Assembly: GCA_014523625.1 (NCBI GenBank) | Contig: JAATVP010000092.1 | Coordinates: 1-9,893 of the forward strand | DNA from: Nitrososphaerales archaeon TH5896 | GTDB taxonomy: Archaea; Thermoproteota; Nitrososphaeria; Nitrososphaerales; Nitrososphaeraceae | Direction of reading: 5' to 3' | DNA length: 9,893 bases | Shown: piece after piece, positions 7,728 to 9,893 of the stretch | How positions within the stretch are numbered: the stretch's first letter is position 1 | How the letters are laid out: every line of letters starts with the position of its first letter | Notes under the pieces: model-generated | Database searches by the model: none | Told to the model about the DNA's origin: nothing | Seen by the model: only the letters and a program-made list of their open reading frames with translations | Position numbers and translations under genes: made by a program

Positions 7728-7868
7728 TAGGGTATAACATCAGTACTTAACCTATTTTTGTTTTGCTACTGTACTTTGCTGCTACTACTTTGTTGTTGCT
7801 GCTTCCTTAAGTCAACTACTTACGCCTGACAATGGTAAGGGCATGGACATAGGAACTAAGGATGATGA

Positions 7869-8156
7869 TTATAAGAGGTTCAACTGCTTTGCGCACGCAA
7901 CATGGTATGGTTTTCCCCCACTGGCCTTCCTGGCAAACGATTCTCCCAACAAAATAAATGAACGACATTTATGGCATATTACGCCTTTATCCTTCCCTGG
8001 CTTAAGTGAGGCCATCCTATAATAGTAGCCTAAGCCATAAGAATTTTCATTTGCTCCGGCAGTGCGCCCCTTTCCATAAAGTTGCTTTCGAGCATATCCA
8101 ATCATCCTCGTTATATCTATCTGCTGTAGGGGTTTAACTATAACCGGTCTTGACAT
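7869..8156 (-). CDS. Small zinc-binding protein (CxxC...HxxC)
   Basis: This 95-residue protein has a basic, glycine-rich N-terminal two thirds (GRTAGANENSYGLGYYYRM around 30-48) and a C-terminal zinc site: Cys61-x2-Cys64, then His85-x2-Cys88 (CHKC...GKPYHVAC). The 20-residue spacing with an intervening hydrophobic I-L-L-G-E-x-F segment resembles half-LIM or treble-clef zinc fingers. I infer nucleic-acid or protein binding; no specific family is recognised. The ATG at 8156 lies inside the end of the upstream gene (19-base overlap with 8138-8386), so the two are probably one transcript with coupled translation. Such small zinc proteins are common in archaeal viruses and integrated elements, fitting the nearby integrase. 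Confidence 0.75.
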   Translation of the reverse strand: MSRPVIVKPLQQIDITRMIGYARKQLYGKGRTAGANENSYGLGYYYRMASLKPGKDKGVICHKCRSFILLGESFARKASGGKPYHVACAKQLNLL

Positions 8157-8386
8157 CTATTAGTGTCATCGTTATTGTCATTATTATATCCCATAATATC
8201 ATTTCCTGACAAGTTAGCGGCTTCAGCCATATCTGCTATTTTGCTTCTGCCAATCCTTGCTACCTCTTCTTTGAATGCTTCCGCTTGTTCAGGAGTGCCT
8301 ACAGGCCAAGGTGACGCCTCATCTGATACCACTAGTGAATGGGACACTTGGGACACTTGGGACACATTTTCAGACAATGCGCCCAT
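8138..8386 (-). CDS. Small hypothetical protein, first gene of a two-gene operon
   Basis: I do not recognise this 82-residue protein. It opens with a Ser/Val/Gln stretch made by a 9-base tandem repeat (VSQVSQVSH, about residues 9-17). It continues with a helical-looking core (PEQAEAFKEEVARIGRSKIADMAEAANL, about 32-59, written here as two adjoining helices) and ends in an Asn/Asp-rich polar tail. There are no cysteines, signal or membrane segment. The ATG at 8386 is preceded on the minus strand by gaaggg about 6 bases away, a weak ribosome binding site. Its last 19 bases overlap the start of the zinc protein at 7869-8156. It is divergent from the gene at 8438, with only 51 bases between the two start codons. 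Confidence 0.6.
   Translation of the reverse strand: MGALSENVSQVSQVSHSLVVSDEASPWPVGTPEQAEAFKEEVARIGRSKIADMAEAANLSGNDIMGYNNDNNDDTNRCQDRL
8341..8366. repeat. Near-perfect triple 9-base tandem repeat near a gene start
   Basis: On the plus strand the unit gggacactt occurs twice and then gggacaca. On the minus strand it encodes a repeated Val-Ser-Gln near the N-terminus of the 82-residue protein. The unit is in frame, so copy-number change would alter the N-terminus by three residues each. Confidence 0.8.
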
Positions 8387-8437
8387 ATCATACCCTTCTA
8401 TATCGTTGATCAGTTATGTAACGAAGAGGAGAAAGTC

Positions 8438-8629
8438 ATGATTTCAATCAAGTGTTTCAAGTCAGAGGAGTTAGGTCATTCAGACGGTAGTATTACTAGA
8501 GAGGACGTAAAGACCGCTGGCTGGTCGGTACAAATCAAGTCTTGGAGAGATATATTTCAGATTGACGATGATGACGATTACCCCTCCAAGAATGAACTCA
8601 CCGATAAAGTAAGAGAGAGTTTAGGCTAA
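8438..8629 (+). CDS. Small acidic hypothetical protein
   Basis: This 63-residue protein is the only plus-strand gene of the right-hand cluster. It has a beta-like opening (MISIKCF), a central GSITREDVKTAGWSVQIKSW, a run of five Asp, and a helical tail (KNELTDKVRESLG). No family is recognised. The same frame is open to an earlier ATG at 8339, but that extension is a Gly-His-Leu repeat made by the antisense of the tandem repeat and is not credible. The ATG at 8438 has a strong purine-rich binding site, gaggag at 8426-8431, six bases upstream. The gene diverges from the 8138-8386 gene and converges on the 47-residue ORF at 8765. Confidence 0.6.
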   Translation: MISIKCFKSEELGHSDGSITREDVKTAGWSVQIKSWRDIFQIDDDDDYPSKNELTDKVRESLG

Positions 8630-8671
8630 TCTGTCGCTGCTTGCTGATGGTTACTAGTTAGATTTCTCATT

Positions 8672-8698
8672 CGTGATATCACTTGCGATATTATCACG
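8672..8698. repeat. Nested palindrome and inverted repeat between convergent genes
   Basis: The sequence contains the palindrome gtgatatcac (8673-8682) and a longer inverted repeat, cgtgata (8672-8678) with tatcacg (8692-8698). It lies between the ends of the plus gene at 8438-8629 and the minus ORF at 8765-8908, where a shared terminator could be. No T-run follows closely. An operator function is equally possible. Confidence 0.4.
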
Positions 8699-8764
8699 TT
8701 AGAAATGCAATCCCGTCTAGAAAGGATTATTGTGAACATATCTTACCTATATTGGGTAATATTA

Positions 8765-8908
8765 TTAGTCTTGAGCTTTGTGCGCTTCTGTTGTCCATAC
8801 TACTTTCCCATTTAGTTTCCAAGTTGCACCACCTAAATCTCTGCCGTCCGGTCCCTGTGCTCTTGGGACATCAATTTCCAAATTGTCGAAACTAATCGTA
8901 GTAGTCAT
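8765..8908 (-). CDS. 47-residue small ORF, possibly a gene remnant
   Basis: The minus strand encodes 47 residues that look like real protein: MTTTISFDNLEIDV, then GPDGRDLGGATWKLNGKVVW and TTEAHKAQD. The alternation suggests a few beta strands. The frame stays open upstream of the ATG at 8908 for 18 more codons to a TAG and also reads plausibly there (QTDWTGKVVSGTN), but it holds no start codon. This could be a full small gene or the 3' end of a longer, decayed one. A small hairpin, ttacc/ggtaa, lies just past the stop (8743-8759). I recognise no family. Confidence 0.45.
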   Translation of the reverse strand: MTTTISFDNLEIDVPRAQGPDGRDLGGATWKLNGKVVWTTEAHKAQD

Positions 8909-9024
8909 ATTGGTACCAGATACAACCTTTCCTGTCCAGTCAGTCTGTATCGGAAACTACTCAGTCTGAAGAAACAGGCCTAATTTGAACACTCAGTATT
9001 CACTGTTTTAAGCGTGAGAATCTG

Positions 9025-9114
9025 TTACCAGGGTAAGGCAACGTTTCCAGTGCAATTTATTTTATCTTCAAAGAAATTCTTTGAATTAGAATACTGCGTT
9101 TGGGTCTTAATCAC
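9025..9114 (-). CDS. 29-residue ORF overlapping the zinc-ribbon gene end
   Basis: A GTG at 9114 overlaps the stop codon region of the zinc-ribbon gene (9107-9619) and opens a 29-residue frame (MIKTQTQYSNSKNFFEDKIN, then CTGNVALPW). The overlap would allow translational coupling. The length is too short to judge coding potential, and there is no domain. It could also be chance reading of a 3' untranslated region. Confidence 0.25.
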   Translation of the reverse strand: MIKTQTQYSNSKNFFEDKINCTGNVALPW

Positions 9115-9619
9115 GCCAAAGGTTGTCTTGGCCGGTACGACTGTCGCATCCTGCTATTTTGTCCTCCTTTTCTCCCCGCTTAAATTTATCCTGCAGCCCT
9201 TGATAATCAAGTCCTAAAACGTGAGCGACTCTTTCTCTGTAATCAGTAGGTTCAAACTTGGGAAGGTAGATTGACATATCACCTTCTAGGATGCGTCTGT
9301 TGTACTCCTCATCCGATGTGATGTTATGCGTCTGCATAACCTGAATCCTGGACTCAGGACCTGTTACCATCTGATTAGTAACCGTCTTTCTGGCATACCA
9401 TTTCCTGGCCGTATTTAGTGGAGGTGGCTGTCCATGAAACTCTCTTAAAGTCTTAGGCCTTTCAACATCCCAGAGATATGTCTTACACTTTGGGCAGAAT
9501 CTAGGCTGCTGTCCTTTGGTATATTTCTCTCTGCCATTCTTCCGGCCTATCCACATCCAGCCGCAACGACTGCACTCATACTCTAGTGTCTGAATTAAAT
9601 GTCTAGGCATATCAGTCAT
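9107..9619 (-). CDS. Zinc-ribbon protein, probably nucleic-acid binding
   Basis: This 170-residue cytosolic protein starts with a zinc ribbon: Cys16-x2-Cys19 (CSRCGWMWIGR) and Cys42-x2-Cys45 (CPKCKTYLWD), a spacing and Trp pattern common in archaeal and viral DNA-binding or transcription-related ribbons. Residues about 50-110 are basic (ERPKTLREFHGQ, ARKWYARKTV). The C-terminal third is charged and helical (EEYNRRILEGD, RERVAHVLGLDYQGLQDKF). No named family is recognised; its role as a regulator or accessory replication factor is inference. The ATG at 9619 is preceded by aaaggtaaa as a weak ribosome site, which itself is part of a perfect inverted repeat (9626-9642) that could let a repressor or the protein itself shut the gene off. 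Confidence 0.78.
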   Translation of the reverse strand: MTDMPRHLIQTLEYECSRCGWMWIGRKNGREKYTKGQQPRFCPKCKTYLWDVERPKTLREFHGQPPPLNTARKWYARKTVTNQMVTGPESRIQVMQTHNITSDEEYNRRILEGDMSIYLPKFEPTDYRERVAHVLGLDYQGLQDKFKRGEKEDKIAGCDSRTGQDNLWRD

Positions 9620-9622
9620 AAT

Positions 9623-9730
9623 ACCATTTACCTTTGGTAAATATATGTGTAGTGACTAATTGGATAGTTTACTATTTAAGCACGATTTAGACTTCAGTAA
9701 ACTATTGGACCTGACCAATAGTAAATGTAT
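9623..9730. promoter_or_regulatory. Cluster of five RGTAAAY-type motifs in inverted arrangement
   Basis: Five related sites lie within 108 bases upstream of the zinc-ribbon gene. They are ggtaaatggtat (minus, 9621-9632), ggtaaatatat (plus, 9636-9646), agtaaactat (minus, 9664-9673), agtaaactat (plus, 9696-9705) and agtaaatgtat (plus, 9720-9730). They form the inverted repeats atttacc-ttt-ggtaaat (9626-9642), atagt-tt-actat (9664-9675), atagtttact/agtaaactat (9664-9673 with 9696-9705) and actattgg/ccaatagt (9701-9708 with 9715-9722). Such spacing suits cooperative binding by a dimeric regulator, or iterons of a replication or attachment region. Confidence 0.5.
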
Positions 9731-9745
9731 TCCTATCGATTTCTA

Positions 9746-9856
9746 TCAGCGGTTCCTAGAATGACAGTTGCATTGACAACCAGTTCCACCGGCAAAACTA
9801 TGAGTACAATATTCATGCCTATCCGAGAGACAAGCCAGCGATGACAACTTCATCAT
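9746..9856 (-). CDS. 36-residue Cys/His-rich miniprotein, putative zinc binder
   Basis: The minus strand from ATG-ATG at 9856/9853 encodes 36 residues with five Cys and three His: Cys9, His14, Cys17, His19, Cys27, Cys29, Cys31, His32. The core, HEYCTHSFAGGTGCQCNCH, has the CxCxCH ending seen in tiny zinc proteins that I recall from phage and actinobacterial genomes. That density of ligands is very unlikely by chance in 36 codons. A purine-rich ggtaaggtaaag directly precedes the ATG. The gene is co-directional with the zinc-ribbon gene, separated from it by the repeat cluster. Role unknown; nucleic-acid or protein binding is inferred. Confidence 0.6.
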   Translation of the reverse strand: MMKLSSLACLSDRHEYCTHSFAGGTGCQCNCHSRNR

Positions 9857-9893
9857 CTTTACCTTACCCTAGATTTGAGTACCTAAAAAATAG

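Larger units (their letters stand above)
7441..7868. other. Gene-free, repeat-rich spacer of 428 bases
   Basis: No supported protein gene lies here. The frame from a GTG at 7468 to 7653 has unprotein-like composition and lies across the inverted repeat. The stretch holds the terminator-like hairpin, the 13-base inverted repeat pair at 7504/7601, a 10-base palindrome ctactagtag at 7660-7669, a CCTG/CTAC-rich then GCAA-repeat stretch at 7680-7727, and a pyrimidine-rich CTGCTAC/TTGTTG low-complexity stretch at about 7755-7805. It separates the plus-strand integrase side from the mostly minus-strand small-gene cluster. Confidence 0.55.

Noticed and set aside
8339..8437. Upstream ATG extension of the 63-residue plus gene
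   Set aside because: The extension only translates the antisense of the 9-base tandem repeat (Gly-His-Leu units), whereas the ATG at 8438 has a good ribosome site.
5621..8758. Shared 10-mer atattgggta near 5621 and near 8749 as an att repeat pair
   Set aside because: Ten bases in AT-rich DNA over 3 kb is close to chance, and neither copy lies at a tRNA or a clear boundary.
8683..8969. Two overlapping plus-strand frames of 70 and 63 residues
   Set aside because: They are antisense to the more protein-like minus-strand ORF at 8765-8908 and have odd starts and composition.
9014..9217. Plus-strand 67-residue frame
   Set aside because: It is antisense to the 3' end of the zinc-ribbon gene, whose double CxxC motif is clearly real.
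1..9893. tRNA gene as an integration target, CRISPR array, or C/D box RNA
   Set aside because: No cloverleaf with a GTTCRA arm outside coding sequence, no regularly spaced repeats, and no paired C/D boxes were found on either strand by eye.

Overview
The window looks like chromosomal DNA of an ammonia-oxidising archaeon of the Nitrososphaeria (Thaumarchaeota), perhaps near Nitrososphaera or Nitrosocosmicus. The reasons are a small protein matching the thaumarchaeal DUF6659 family as I know it, an integrase of the type common in these genomes, archaeal TATA-like boxes close to start codons, no bacterial -10/-35 promoters, and AT-rich spacers between isolated genes. The assignment rests on recognition by eye, not on a search.

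Left part (1-5485), host-like and sparse. Minus strand: a DUF6659-like protein (224-604), a small two-helix membrane protein (852-1118) and a radical SAM protein of the spore-photoproduct-lyase-like family (1276-2229). Plus strand: a large secreted protein with two similar beta-rich domains and a Pro-rich tail (2532-4301). A 611-base spacer follows, with no convincing gene, then an unrecognised 190-residue minus-strand protein (4913-5485).

Middle (5486-7440). A tyrosine recombinase reads in one frame from a GTG at 5680 to 6927, but an amber codon at 5842-5844 interrupts it. The catalytic domain is intact, so the gene is a recent pseudogene or survives as an N-terminally shortened protein. A 12-base palindrome and a TATA-like box precede it. 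A small secreted protein (7063-7440) follows, ending in a hairpin that overlaps its stop codon.

Right part (7441-9893), accessory in character. A 428-base gene-free stretch holds a perfect 13-base inverted repeat spaced for an RNA stem of about 110 nt. Then come mostly minus-strand small genes: two overlapping genes (8138-8386 and 7869-8156, the latter with a CxxC...HxxC zinc site), a 47-residue ORF (8765-8908), a 29-residue ORF (9025-9114), a double-CxxC zinc-ribbon protein (9107-9619) and a 36-residue Cys/His-rich miniprotein (9746-9856). One small gene (8438-8629) runs the other way. Between the last two minus-strand genes lies a cluster of five copies of an RGTAAAY-type motif arranged as inverted repeats, a candidate operator or iteron array. 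With the integrase, this part resembles one end of an integrated virus or other mobile element whose remainder lies beyond 9893. No tRNA, rRNA, CRISPR array, transposase or recognisable att pair was seen.
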